The notes beneath the pieces were generated by a model, which worked only from the letters and a program-made list of their open reading frames with translations, had not been told where the DNA came from and ran no database searches. Positions 21,095 to 31,167 of a stretch of DNA of 49,670 nucleotides are shown one piece after another; the first letter of the stretch is position 1; each line of letters opens with the position of its first letter. This DNA comes from Fragilaria crotonensis (taxonomy: Eukaryota; Bacillariophyta; Fragilariophyceae; Fragilariales; Fragilariaceae). Location: NCBI GenBank assembly GCA_022925895.1, contig JAKSYS010000477.1:1-49670 (forward strand), written 5' to 3'. A program made the translations under genes and the position numbers.

Positions 21095-21623
21095 TGTTTA
21101 ATGCTGGTCGTACTGTCTACTGTACTATCGGTGGGTCATTATATCGATCGGACTCGTGATTCAGTCATTATGTGAGCGTAACGTGTATCTTTATATATCC
21201 TACTATATTATAAATTAATTGTGTGCGTGTGTGCGTCGTCCGGTCTGTTACGGAGTATGACCACTCTGGGGTACTGGATCAAATGAATACTGTCTCATAC
21301 TCGGAGTATGATATATGTCATACATGCATACTGGAGTACTCCGTAAGCGATGTCGGTAAGATTTGCATATACGTAGTTGCGTCAGTGCGTGCGTCTGTTA
21401 CGGAGTATGACCACTCTGGGGTACTGCACTACTTGTGTATAGTACTGAACTGTACAAACAGTACACACAACCGTGCACAACCCATACCGTACACGTATTC
21501 CAAAAGTCCGACCAATTGGGAGGTACCCACTAGTTATATTATAATATTGTTTTAACCTGTTGTTATTGATCTTCTTGCTTGTGTGGTAAGTGTTTCTTTG
21601 GACATGACGGCTTATCTTAAACA
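21095..21623 (+). repeat. Copia B 3' LTR with an internal insertion (529 bp)
   Basis: The two ends match the 194-bp 5' LTR; the middle is interrupted by about 0.33 kb of unrelated DNA between TTTATATAT and TATATTATAATATTG. Confidence 0.85.
21204..21544. mobile_element. Unclassified 0.32-kb insertion in the copia B 3' LTR
   Basis: It may be flanked by a 10-bp duplication TATATTATAA (21204-21213 and 21535-21544), though the AT-rich target makes this uncertain. Inside, a block of about 36 bp containing GTTACGGAGTATGACCACTC occurs twice as a direct repeat (about 21243-21279 and 21395-21428), and CATACTC/GAGTATG forms a small inverted repeat. I see no terminal inverted repeats, ORF or pol III box. 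Confidence 0.5.
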
Positions 21624-21722
21624 TCTCTACTAAATAAGATCTCGCGGATTAACCGCCGGATCGGGGTACGCACTATGTTCTACCGGGCATGGACGGTGAT
21701 AACCTTATAATTTGGTTTTATA
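21624..21722 (+). mobile_element. LINE 1, displaced 3' UTR and tail
   Basis: Directly after copia B the sequence continues the LINE 1 3' UTR: GGATCGGGGTACGCACTATG, GACGGTGATAACC and ATAATTTGGTTTTATA, matching the end of LINE 2 and the stub at 42927. The LINE 1 TSD copy follows at 21723. Confidence 0.82.
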
Positions 21723-21735
21723 TATGGTGGCCGCC
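21723..21735. repeat. Right TSD of LINE 1 (13 bp)
   Basis: Exact copy of 4112-4124 (TATGGTGGCCGCC). Confidence 0.82.
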
Positions 21736-21899
21736 ATGGGAAGTTGTACCCAACATTGCAATGGCACACTCCGAGACCGACTCCCATTGTATGGCTTTTG
21801 ACCGAAGAGCACAATTAAGTGAACAACGTGTGTATTTATAGTGCGTCTCCAGGCATTCCCGAGCGGACGTACGCAGCCGTACAGTAGGCGCTCAGGAGT

Positions 21900-22587
21900 A
21901 CAGGTCCAATAGGTACTGGCATCCTCAAAATCCACCCTCACTCCATTGGGTTCCGGTGTGATGGCACCGGAACCATCTGTGGTGGCATCCACAGATGGGA
22001 TCTGTTCACATTCTTTGCCCTTTCTGCGATGAAGTTGATCGAATCTCGCTCTAGTGCCTGCGTTTGACCAACCGTATCAACTGGCATTGTGCCATCCTCA
22101 AACGAAAGCCTCACAATTTCACACGACGGCAATCGATGCTAAGGCCGTAATCATTCCCTACTGCTCTAGAAAGATAAATCGCCGATTGGGAACGGAAGAG
22201 CTTGAGAGGTGGCGATTGCTTTGATTGCCTTTGCAATCCATGCTTTTGGCGCATTGATCTCAAAGGCCTCGCGGCCTTGTTCACCGGAATGACGACGACG
22301 ATGTATCTTTGCTTCACAAGAGGCTTGTTAAACATTTCTTAGGATCACTCAGGTCTTCCTTATCAATGGTGGGGGTCCGCGAAACAAGATTCTGGACACC
22401 TTAGACTGATCATCCGACAGAGCGCTAACGCTTCCGTTGACCGTTCCACTCTTTCTGCCAACCCCTGCAGCATCTTCTGCTATCTCTGCAACATTTCTTT
22501 CATCGCCGCCCTTTTTGACGTCGTCCACACCCCTTCTACCACGTTCTGGACGGCGATATGCTAATCAAATCGGAGGACACAAGTCTC
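21900..22587 (-). pseudogene. Kinase copy 3, decayed coil and C-terminal domain
   Basis: Several frames carry pieces homologous to residues about 1000-1227 of the intact kinase: EMLQR, HSGEQGREAFEINAPKAWIAKAI (matching HSGQPGHEPFEIEVPKGWITKI), ALPFPIGDLSF, DGTMPVDTVGQTQALERDSINFIAERA and PPQMVPV near the end. Stops and shifts separate them. It follows the zinc cluster of copy 3 after a TGA at 22588. The 170 bp from 21736 to 21900 show nothing recognisable. Confidence 0.72.
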
Positions 22588-23639
22588 TCATGTTTGCCTC
22601 TCAACACGTTTTTTGAGGTACCGATTGTACATCTCAAATGGAATGCGTCCATAAAGATCAGTGTCTTGTACTTTGCTTGAGCACTCCTTGACAAGGCAAA
22701 AAAGGCGGCACCCGCTATGATCACCAAGCCTTTCCACGATGCAAAATGTACACAGCGCGTGGCCTTCGCTGCAATTTATGTCCGTACGATAGTTGTTGCA
22801 AATAAGACAGTATGGACCGCTGTCTACTACACTCGCCGCATCCGGATGCTGAATGCCTGCGTTGGTATTCAAATCGATTGCATCTCTGAGCTTATCGAGG
22901 AGGTCCTTCGTGCTCAACCTATCTTCAGAGACTGGAGCCATGCATTGAATAGCCGCCTTGCAGACTAGATCAAGAGACGCAGGATTCCAGATGATTGTGC
23001 GATCTGCATTAAGCTTGAGCTTTTCCAATCCATCGACAACCAGCCGACCTCGCACATCCTGGACGTACATCCCAAATACGTCATGGCGTTGAGGATCATT
23101 CAAACATCCCAGAATTAGCTCAACCAAGACAACGCCAATGGAAAACACGTCGTAGGCGGCGATGTAGGGACATGGAAGCCCTCTACACTTCTTTTCGTAA
23201 TACTCTGGGCACATGTATCCAGGCGTTCCAAATACAAGCCCGTCAGTATTGTTCCGTAAAGAGACTGTCAACGGCCCGGGAGTAGCGCTGGAGTTGGCGT
23301 CAGGTACAATTTGGCCAGCCCACAATCAATCAGTCGAGGGGTGAAGTCGTCCGCCAGACAAATGTTGGCACTCTTGATGTCGCGATGAAACACTTTCCAA
23401 CCCTTGCCTTCCACTTTGCATCCACCAGTGTGTAAGAAGTGAACCGCTCTCGTCAATTCGTGCATGATGCGCAATCGAATATCTGACGACAAGCGGGCTC
23501 TGTTGCCATCATCAGAGAGAAAGCCCGCGAGGGAGCCATTGGCGGCGTATTCGTACACCAAGCACTGCTGTGTACTGTTGGCATTTAAACTGTAGCCATA
23601 CAAGACAATAATGTTGGGATGCTGGAATCTCTTTAGGGT
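22588..23639 (-). pseudogene. Kinase copy 3, C-lobe and RING-like zinc cluster exon
   Basis: Exon 2 of a family kinase. The first frame has TLKRFQHPNIIVLYGYSLN, YEYAANGSL, HRDIKSAN and LIDCGLAKL. One base is missing near 23305-23311 (GGTACAATTT against GTACAAATTT in copies 1 and 2), and the second frame continues with FGTPGYMCPEY, YDVFSIGVVLVEL and the zinc cluster CLICNNY...C.EGHALCTFC...CLVKEC. The frame stops at 22588, earlier than in the intact copy. Confidence 0.8.
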
Positions 23640-23738
23640 CTAGTAAAAAGTGTACAAAATGCGCAGTTAGAAATCATCGTTTTTGAAAAGGGATTACTAC
23701 TGCCTGTGCGTAGAGATGACACTCGACACAGAACTTAC
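23640..23738 (-). other. Phase-0 intron of kinase copy 3 (99 nt)
   Basis: Donor GTAAGT at 23738 and acceptor TACTAG ending at 23640, between ELS and TLKR. Same site as in the other copies. Confidence 0.78.
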
Positions 23739-24568
23739 TGACAGTTCCATCTGGAAGCTTCTGCGCATTTCCTTGATGTCGGCCTCATCGCATTTAGTAT
23801 TAGTACGAATCATTTTCACTGCAAATTTCTTCGGCAGACGACTATCTTCCGCCAAGAAAACATCACCAAAGGAACCCGATCCAAGTTTGTGGTCCTTTTT
23901 GATGCATTGTTCAATGTAATCCAAGGAAAGTTCCGCAGGATCAGCGGAGCTTGTATTCATCACGTGAAGAAGCAGCTTTTGGTCCTTCTCCAACGCCACA
24001 TCAGTGCTGGAAGGGCGCTTCTCTTCTGATGCTGGCGTTTCAGCTTTATGTTTCTTGTGGGGGTTACGCTCTTTCACCTTGCGATGCTTCTCACGTTCCA
24101 TGTGTTCCTCCAAGAGACGTGCAATATCATCTCTGTTCCTGTCGACAGCGTGATCAAGAGCTGTATCACCATGCTTATTCATGATATTCACATCCACTCC
24201 ATCCTGATTCAATAAAGCACGAACAACTTCCACATAACCATTCCCGCTTGCACTGATGAGAGCTGTATCGCCAACTTCATCCTGGATATTCACATCCACT
24301 TCCGTTGTGATTCAATAAAATACGAACCACTTCCAAGTGGCCCTCCCAGCTTGCCCGGATGAGAGCTGTCCATCCATCGTTATCCTTGATATTCACGTCC
24401 ACTCCATTGTGATTCAATAAAGCACGAACCACTTCCGAATGACCCTTATCGCTAGCCTCGATGAGAGCTGTGTAGCCTAACAAATCTTGAGCACTCACGT
24501 TTGCCCCTCTTCGCAAGAGGTCACGAACCTTGTCGAGATTTCCCTCTTTAGCATTTTTAATCAAATCT
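23739..24568 (-). pseudogene. Kinase copy 3, ankyrin repeats and kinase N-lobe
   Basis: From the left edge of copia A the frame encodes the N-cap IKNAKEGNLDKVRDLLRRG and ankyrin repeats (GYTALIEASDKGHSEVVRALL, GWTALIRASWEGHLEVVRILL). A 1-nt insertion near 24297 shifts the frame; two more repeats follow (GDTALISASGNGYVEVVRALL, GDTALDHAVDRNRDDIARLL), then the linker KERNPHKKHK...VALEKDQKLLLHVM and the N-lobe LGSGSFGDVFLAED with FAVKMI. Its own 5' end is not here; it appears at 31721-31823, beyond copia A. Confidence 0.82.
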
Positions 24569-25121
24569 TTTGGGATCCCTTGATATCTACCGATGCAGTA
24601 GGTATTGGGATGTAGGCAGTATCGATACAACCGGAGCTATCGATTCTGAGGGTTCGATGGACTTGGACTTTGTCGGAGCAAAGTATGTCAATCAGGGGAC
24701 TTGGCGCGCGGAGCGAAGCTTTGAGTAAATGTTAGTTTGGATAAATTGTGATCTAATTTACTTTATTACTTTGGAAATCTCGACTCGCACCTGTAGACAG
24801 TTCATATGATGTGTACTAACGTGTGACCGAGATCAATCAGCAGGACTGGCTTGACCAATGAGATGATTCCCGAACGCAAGGTCTTGATGGGTTTCGTGGC
24901 GTGATGATGAGGGGCTTTTCCATTTCCGATGCTCCCTCATTTATCCTCTCCTAAATGACCTCAAACACACATCATTACATACATCGCAAGTTGGCGATTA
25001 TGGTCTCACCGTCGTTTTCGTAGAGTGCCAGTTGAAGACAATTCAGACACACTTCTTGTACAAACTTGACAGTGGGGATCGGATAGTGCCCGTAGCCCAG
25101 TGCTCGATGCGCAATCCAACA
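24569..25121 (-). repeat. Copia A 3' LTR (553 bp)
   Basis: It differs from the LTR at 30615 by about four substitutions and three small indels. Its outer end reads TTTGGG where the others read TGTGGG. Confidence 0.88.
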
Positions 25122-25133
25122 CTCCCTCATTCA
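25122..25133 (-). other. Copia A polypurine tract
   Basis: On the minus strand AATGAGGGAG directly precedes the 3' LTR start TGTTGG. Confidence 0.65.
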
Positions 25134-25154
25134 ACTGCATGATGTCGCATCTCC

Positions 25155-27012
25155 CTACCAACCCAGTATGGCCTTTCGCAGTTTCGTGAATAGGACAGTC
25201 GCCAATGGCTTGGTGTAAATATCTGCTTGCTGATCTTCAGAGGCAACTGGGTGCAATGTGATTTCCCCACTAGCGACATGATTGCGAAAATGGTGGTACT
25301 TGACGTTCAAGTGTTTGGTCCTTGGTCTCATCTTGGGTGTCTGCGCCATCGCCAATGCACCCGAGTTGTCCTCAAAAACCTTACAATGGATCCTTGGCTC
25401 TACGTTCACGTTCGGGATCCCATGTGCCTTGGCTTCCTTCAGCAGCTCCATCAATGAGATCACCTCCCTCAAGGAGGACGACAAGGCAATGTACTCCGCC
25501 TCTGTGGTGCTCAACGCTGTTTCCGTTTGCAATTTGGATTGCCACACGATGGGGCAACCAGCGTATTTGATAACGAATCCGGTTCTTGACTTGGACGTGC
25601 TCGCGTCTCCCTCAGCTGTCTCAGGGTTCCACGTCCCGCAGAAGTCTGCGTCCACGAAGCAGTCGAATGAGGCATTTGTCGGATCCAGGATGAGGCCCTC
25701 TTCTTTTGTCCCAATGAGGTACCTGACGATGCAGCGGACTGCATCTGCATGTGATTGTTTTGGGAAGGTTGCAAATCGAGCGCATTGGTGGACTGCGTAC
25801 GAGATGTCTGCTCTGGTTGATTTTTCCAGAAAGTTCAGTTTGCCGACCACCGATCGATAGGCCCAAGGTTCATCAAAGTCCTTTCCGTGGTGGTCTCTGT
25901 TGAGGATGCGATTCGGTATGGCGGGAATGTTCTTGGGCTTAGTGTTCTCCTTGAAGTCCAGGTCGTTAATGATTTGCTGAATCAGATGTGGCTGCGACAA
26001 CCGAATTTGTCCTCCCTCAAGGTGGTCAACCTTGACTCCAAGGTAATCACTGAATTGACCCTCATCTGTGATGTCGAAAGACGTTCTGCATGAGGGATCG
26101 TACTTCAAAGATGCAATCAAAGTATCAATTTCCTTTGAATCTGGTCCAATAAAAATGCCGTCATCAACATATATCAGGAATACAGTACTGCCCTTGTAGT
26201 ATATGCAGTGGTCGACGGAGCTCTGACGGTATCCACGTTCCATAAGCCCTGCATGCAGATGTTTATTCCAAACGCGCCCTGCTTGTCGAGTGCCATATAT
26301 GTTCTTCAGTAGTCTCAGTGCGTGCGTCTTACGTTGCCCTTCGTGAGTGAATCCTTGTGGAATTTCCATGTATATTTCACATTCTGCATCTGCCTGTGGG
26401 TATGCTAAGACAAAATCGATTTGTCTTGTATGATGCTTGTTGATCAGTGCCAATATCAAGTGGAGGCGGATTGACAACCAATGTACCACTGGTGCGTAGG
26501 TTTCCCAGTAGTTCACTCCTTGAACTTGTCTCCCCCCATGGGCGTTGAGTCTTGCCTTCCACTTATAGACTTCGCGAGTGGCAATGCGCCGCTTCCGTTT
26601 CATGGACCAAACTGATGGTAGGACGGCGATGCCAGCTGGTATGGCCTCCCGACGGACAAGTTTCCAGTGTCGTCGGTTTTCGTGAGCCATGACTTCGTCG
26701 CGCATGGCTTGTTGAAATTGTGGCCAGTCTGGTTGGCGCATGGCTTCGTGAAGGTACATGGTGTCCGGGTCCGAACTGGCACTGAAGGCAATTGGATCAT
26801 CCAGGCTGTTTTGCAAAAGATACTCCTTCATGTCGTGAAGGAATGTGCTGGGGTCTTCTTGAAAATGCGGGGTGCGGTCGCCGTGAGCGACATCCGACGA
26901 CGTGGACTGAGCTGGAAACGCTGCATCTTCAATGAGGCGACGAGGCGGGCGACGCGACGTTCGACGAGGACGGACGGGACCGATGGGTCCAACCGTGAAC
27001 GGTTGTGGAGTC
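25155..27012 (-). pseudogene. Copia A reverse transcriptase and RNase H
   Basis: A long open frame carries the copia RT: WPQFQQAMRDEVMAHENRRHW, VYKWKARLNAHGG, YAPVVHWLSIRLHLILAL, IDFVLAYPQADAECEIYME, the catalytic IYVDDGIFIG, DYLGVKVDHL and RADISYAVHQCARF. RNase H has CFVDADFCGTWN, WQSKLQTETALSTTEAEYIAL, FEDNSGALAMA and TKHLNVKYHHFRNHV. All catalytic motifs are present. It begins one base out of frame with the integrase frame, which stops at TAG 27016-27014, so the two are separated by a 1-nt shift. Confidence 0.87.
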
Positions 27013-27013
27013 A

Positions 27014-28372
27014 CTATGGCGGTGGGTGGTCCGTGCTCGATGGGAGCGGCTGCTTCTCGAGGAGGGTGAGGGCCTTCCTCGTAGGCGTCGGCGTAGTCAG
27101 GGCCCTCACGATGAGGTCCTGGTTTTCATCGCCCTCCGATTCGTCTGAGGATGAGTCGGCATCGCGCGGTGAAGGTCGTGACGGAAGCTGGTTGATGTCG
27201 TGACTTGGAGCGATGAGTGGAGCTTTGGGAGTCGGCTTGCGAGAGTACGTGGGTCGGTGGGCCGTATGAGTAGGGAGCCGGGTTGTTTGAGGTTGACGAA
27301 CGCGAGGTTGGTGGCGGCTAACCGTAGTAGCCGTGATGGTGCCGTCGTCAGTAAAACCGTGGATGCGTTGCCACATGGATGGGAAGATTGGTACTGGTGC
27401 GTTGACGTGGGAGTTCACGGTCTCAAAATTGTCATCGGCCTTGACGTGAAATTGTGGAGACACCAACCCCGTGGTCAGTGACATGACCAGGCATACGGAG
27501 CGAGCGTGTTCTGGGCTGAGTCCCAGATATATTCCGCATCGTGCTCGCTCCCCCCATTTTGCTCCTTTCTTACCTGAGGCGGGCTCGTCTTTCAGTACAT
27601 ACATTGGGCAACCAAAAGGGTGAAGGTGCTGATGGGCGGAGACTTGGAACTCATGTCCCGTGAATAGTTGCATGGGGTTCTTTCCGTCTCGAATTGGGAT
27701 GCAGCGACTGCTGTCATTTGCAAGGCGAATGGCATAAGGCCACAGGTTGGAAGTGATCGCGTTGGGCCAGCGATGTTTTGCATGCACAATCATGGTCCGA
27801 GCCCGATCCTGCAGGTCGCGAATGCGCCGCTCAGCAATGCCGTTTTGAAAATGTGCATTGACGCCGCAAAAGGTCAATTGCTGTCCTTTCGTGCGACACT
27901 CCACGCGAAAACCATTGTCCGAGAACCGGCCGTTGTCACCGTGATATCGCTTGACGGTGACGTTGTGACTGAGTGCATATCGTTCGAAGGCATGTTTGGC
28001 TGCGAGTGTTTCAATGGCGTTGTTGGTTTCCTGCATGTGCACGAAGGAGAGGCGGCTGTAGTGATCGACAAACACGGTGGCGCAAGTGAAGCGTTTGTTG
28101 GTCGATTTCCCTTTGCTTTGAGCCACTAATCCGGGTGTAGAGCTCTCCAATTGATCCATGGATACGATGTCGCCCGGAGCTTGGGCTGGCTCAAGCGTTG
28201 GTGCGTGCCCTTTGTTGCGCCAGGCTCTCTTGGTAGCTTTGCCGAAGAGGCAAGCGGAGCACACGGGGATGGGGCAAGTCAAGAGGTGTGCTCGATTGCG
28301 GTAGGTTCCGCTTTCCTTGATCATGATCCTGATCAAGGCGAAGGGCATGTGTCCCAGGCAATGATGCATTCA
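27014..28372 (-). pseudogene. Copia A integrase
   Basis: The pre-integrase zinc region is visible (HHCLGHMPFALI, CPIPVCSACLFGKATKRAW). The core shows DQLESSTPGLV, VFVDHYSRLSFVHMQ, YHGDNGRFSDNGFR and AHFQNGIAERRIRDLQDRAR, giving the D, D and E catalytic residues. The tail is Pro/Thr-rich. The frame enters after a shift near 28372 and leaves at a TAG next to the RT frame. Confidence 0.85.
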
Positions 28373-30560
28373 GAGTAACTCATGCTGGGCGGGGTCACCT
28401 GGTGTTGCCGGAATGCCGTCATTCGGAGGTGGCTCCTCTGTGACCCTGTCTTCGGTCGTTGAAGGTGGGGCCTTGTGGTCGTTCGTTGTGTCCAGCATTG
28501 GTAGGATGGACGGAGGTTGTCCGGCTCTCTTTGAGTCGAAATCAAACGCAATGGATCATGCCTGACTGGTTCCGCGGGGAATACCCAATTGTAAATGTCG
28601 TCGGTGTCAACATTTTCGTCATGCGAGTTTGAGGGTGCTCGTGCCGCGGCAGCGGGTACGTCAACGTGGTTGAGAGGAGCTGGGAAGCACATTGGCGTAG
28701 GTGGTAGCGCCAGGGCACAAAGGTTGAGGAACTTGGTGCTCTTCTTGTATCCTGGTGCCGATCGCATGATGCCGACGAATGCATTTGACGATGACAGCTT
28801 GATGGTGCGCTGGTATTTGCGTTGCCCCCACTGTAAAACCATGGCATCGGCGAATGTAGCAAGCCAAGTTCCTCTTGGATTGGGAGAATCGTCTTGCTTC
28901 TCGGCGGCCAAGTGTTGTGGCGACAAGAGACAAAAGCCAAGTCTGCGCAGTATAGCGTATTGGGGATATCGACGGTGTGACACTTGCCTTGATCGTCTTC
29001 CCACCTCCACTGTACGGTACCTTCGAGCGTGACATCTCCCGCGCCAAGTCCCGTCACTTTCTTGGAGACCGCAATCGGAGTGCCAATGAAGTGTTTGGCG
29101 TCATTAGTCATGCAACGCGAAGCGCCATTGTCCACGAGGATGGTGAACGAGTCCGAATCGAAGCTGGTGATTCGCTTGTTGTTTGTGCTGCTCGAGTTCG
29201 TGGTCGCGGAAGCTGCGGCGGCGTTGATGACAGACGGAAACGCTGCGTACGAACTGTTATCGTCGTCATCCAACACGGCAGCAATCGCTGCGGACATGGT
29301 GAGCCTGGAAGTTGTGGATTCGGATCCTGTCGTGGACGCAGCGGACGTGGTCGGAGCAATGGATGCGTTTGCCTCCGCTGCAGCCACCTGCTTGAGTCGA
29401 ACGTAGCAGTCGGCTTCCTTGTGAAAACCCCACTTCTTGTGGTAGGTGCACCAGTTGTAGTGCTTTCCGTCCACGGACTTGGTTGTGACGTTGTCCGTTG
29501 GGGCCTTTGCCATCCAATCTGGCTTCTTGGGGCGATCGTTCTTTCCCTTGGCTTGGTATCCCTTTCCTTCTTTCTTGATCGGAGTCGCGTACTTCGCTGC
29601 GAGGGCCACTAGCTTGCTCTCGTGAGTTTGTGGAGCATTGTACGTGCCCTCTTGGACGAGCATTTGATAGGATTTCTGTGCCGAAATCATCAAGATTGGC
29701 AACGTGAGCAACTTCGGGTCCGCTTCGGCTTTGATCTTCTGTAGTTTGATGGCTAGCAAGAAGTCTTGATCGGGACAGATGAGGTAAGCCTTCATGACGT
29801 GCATGTAGATGAAAAGTACGTCGTCATGTGTCTCCTCACCGCCTTGACGAAGTTTCCTGAGCAACTCGGAGACGTGTTTGTTGAACTCAACGACGTTGTA
29901 GTCGATGGTGACCATGAATTGTTCGAGTTCACCGAGTTGAGCTCTAACAAAGAAGTTGGTGGATGCTGTCTCGACTTCGCAATCGAGAAGCAAGACTTTG
30001 ATGAGGAGGGCGGCCGAGGGCTCTCCGTTGTGGTTGTAGGAGTATTGAGAGCTTCTGAGTGCCTTGCTTCCCTCGGTGTCCAGACTGTTCAAGATGCATT
30101 GCACCATGAGGTAGTTGTCCTGAGCCATCCTGGACTGAGTTCCCAGGTAGGAGATGGTGGACGCCATGACGTTCTCCATGGTGAGGGCGCGATTCTGAAG
30201 GATTATGTTGCACATTTTTCCTTCGTTGTCCTTGATCATGATCAATGAGTTCCAATTGTAATCCTTGGCGCGCATGAGGAGCTCATCGAGCATAGGTCGA
30301 AGAGTGGTGATGGTTCCGTCGTGCTTGGTGTTCAACGAGTCCGTTGCGGTCTTGTAGATCTTCGCGTCCTTCGCCTTGGAGTAATCGTAGAGATCGGCGA
30401 CAGCCTGAGCTGGAGTCAGAGCAAAGATGATTGGAGAAGCCGTGGCAGTTACACGTCCCTCGGGGTTGAGGGCCGCAACTGGAGGGTTTGCATACGGAGG
30501 TGGCGGATCTTGGATTGCCGCAGTGCCCACGGCACCGGTTGGATCAATGACAGAGGTCAT
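28373..30560 (-). pseudogene. Copia A Gag and protease
   Basis: The ATG at 30560 opens a frame to about 28935. The N-terminus has a PPPPY motif (IQDPPPPYANPPV), followed by a helical Gag segment and a basic stretch. A finger-like motif WCTYHKKWGFHKEADC follows, a C-x2-H-x5-H-x4-C variant of the zinc knuckle. The protease active site is FTILVDNGASRCMTND, with DNGA where DSGA is usual. A 1-nt shift in a T run near 28935 moves the frame (NTLYCADLAF to CLLSPQHLAAEKQ), and a second shift near 28372 leads to integrase. Confidence 0.83.
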
Positions 30561-30597
30561 CTTGGATGATCGGTGGTAAGCAGTGGTTCGAAAACTA

Positions 30598-30616
30598 ACT
30601 GCGCAGAGGAAGCGTG
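30598..30616 (-). promoter_or_regulatory. Copia A primer-binding site matching internal initiator tRNA-Met
   Basis: Plus-strand GCGCAGAGGAAGCGTG next to the LTR matches the D-arm region of eukaryotic initiator tRNA-Met (GCGCAGCGGAAGCGTG) with one mismatch, so the minus strand could anneal to an internal tRNA fragment. Drosophila copia is primed by a cleaved 5' half of initiator tRNA-Met; the cleavage point here would lie further upstream. Confidence 0.6.
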
Positions 30617-31167
30617 TGGGATCCCTTGATATCTACCGATGCAGTAGGTATTGGGATGTAGGCAGTATCGATACAACCGGAGCTATCGATTCTGAGGGTT
30701 CGATGGACTTGGACTTTGTCGGAACAAAGTATGTCAATCAGGGGACTTGGCGCGCGGAGCGAAGCTTTGAGTAAATGTTAGTTTGGATAAATTGTGATCT
30801 AATTTACTTTATTACTTTGGAAATCTCGACTCTCGCACTCCGTAGACAGTTCATATGATGTGTACTAACGTGTGACCGAGATCAAGCAGCAGGACTGGCT
30901 TGACCAATGAGATGATTCCCGAACGCAAGGTCTTGATGGGTTTCGTGGCGTGATGATGAGGGGCTTTTCCATTTCCGATGCTCCCTCATTTATCCTCTCC
31001 TAAATGACCTCAAACACACATCATTACATACATCGCAAGTTGGCGATTAGGGTCTCACCGTCGTTTTCGTAGAGTGCCAGTTGAAGACAATTCAGACACA
31101 CTTGTACAAACTTGACAGTGGGGATCGGATAGTGCCCGTAGCCCAGTGCTCGATGCGCAATCCAACA
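30615..31167 (-). repeat. Copia A 5' LTR, inner copy (553 bp)
   Basis: TGT...ACA ended; abuts the next LTR with no base between. Two substitutions separate it from 31168-31720. Confidence 0.9.

Larger units (their letters stand above)
5396..21623 (+). mobile_element. Copia B: Ty1/copia LTR retrotransposon, interrupted by LINE 2
   Basis: The element has LTRs starting TGTTTAATGC and ending CTTAAACA, Gag, protease, integrase, RT and RNase H in copia order on the plus strand. LINE 2 (9212-18448) sits between integrase and RT; with it and one 15-bp TSD copy removed, the frame reads straight through (RDRV then SAFD). A 4-bp duplication TCTC flanks it (5392-5395 and 21624-21627). At least eight frameshifts make it dead. 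Without LINE 2 it would be about 7 kb including a 0.3-kb insertion in its 3' LTR. Confidence 0.88.

Noticed and set aside
24661-25121. Possible separate gene or MITE left of copia A pol
   Set aside because: The sequence matches 30615-31167 end to end and is the copia A LTR.
27010-27018. Stop-restart coupling (TAGTG) between integrase and RT of copia A
   Set aside because: Copia pol is normally one frame and the element has other 1-nt breaks; decay is more likely.
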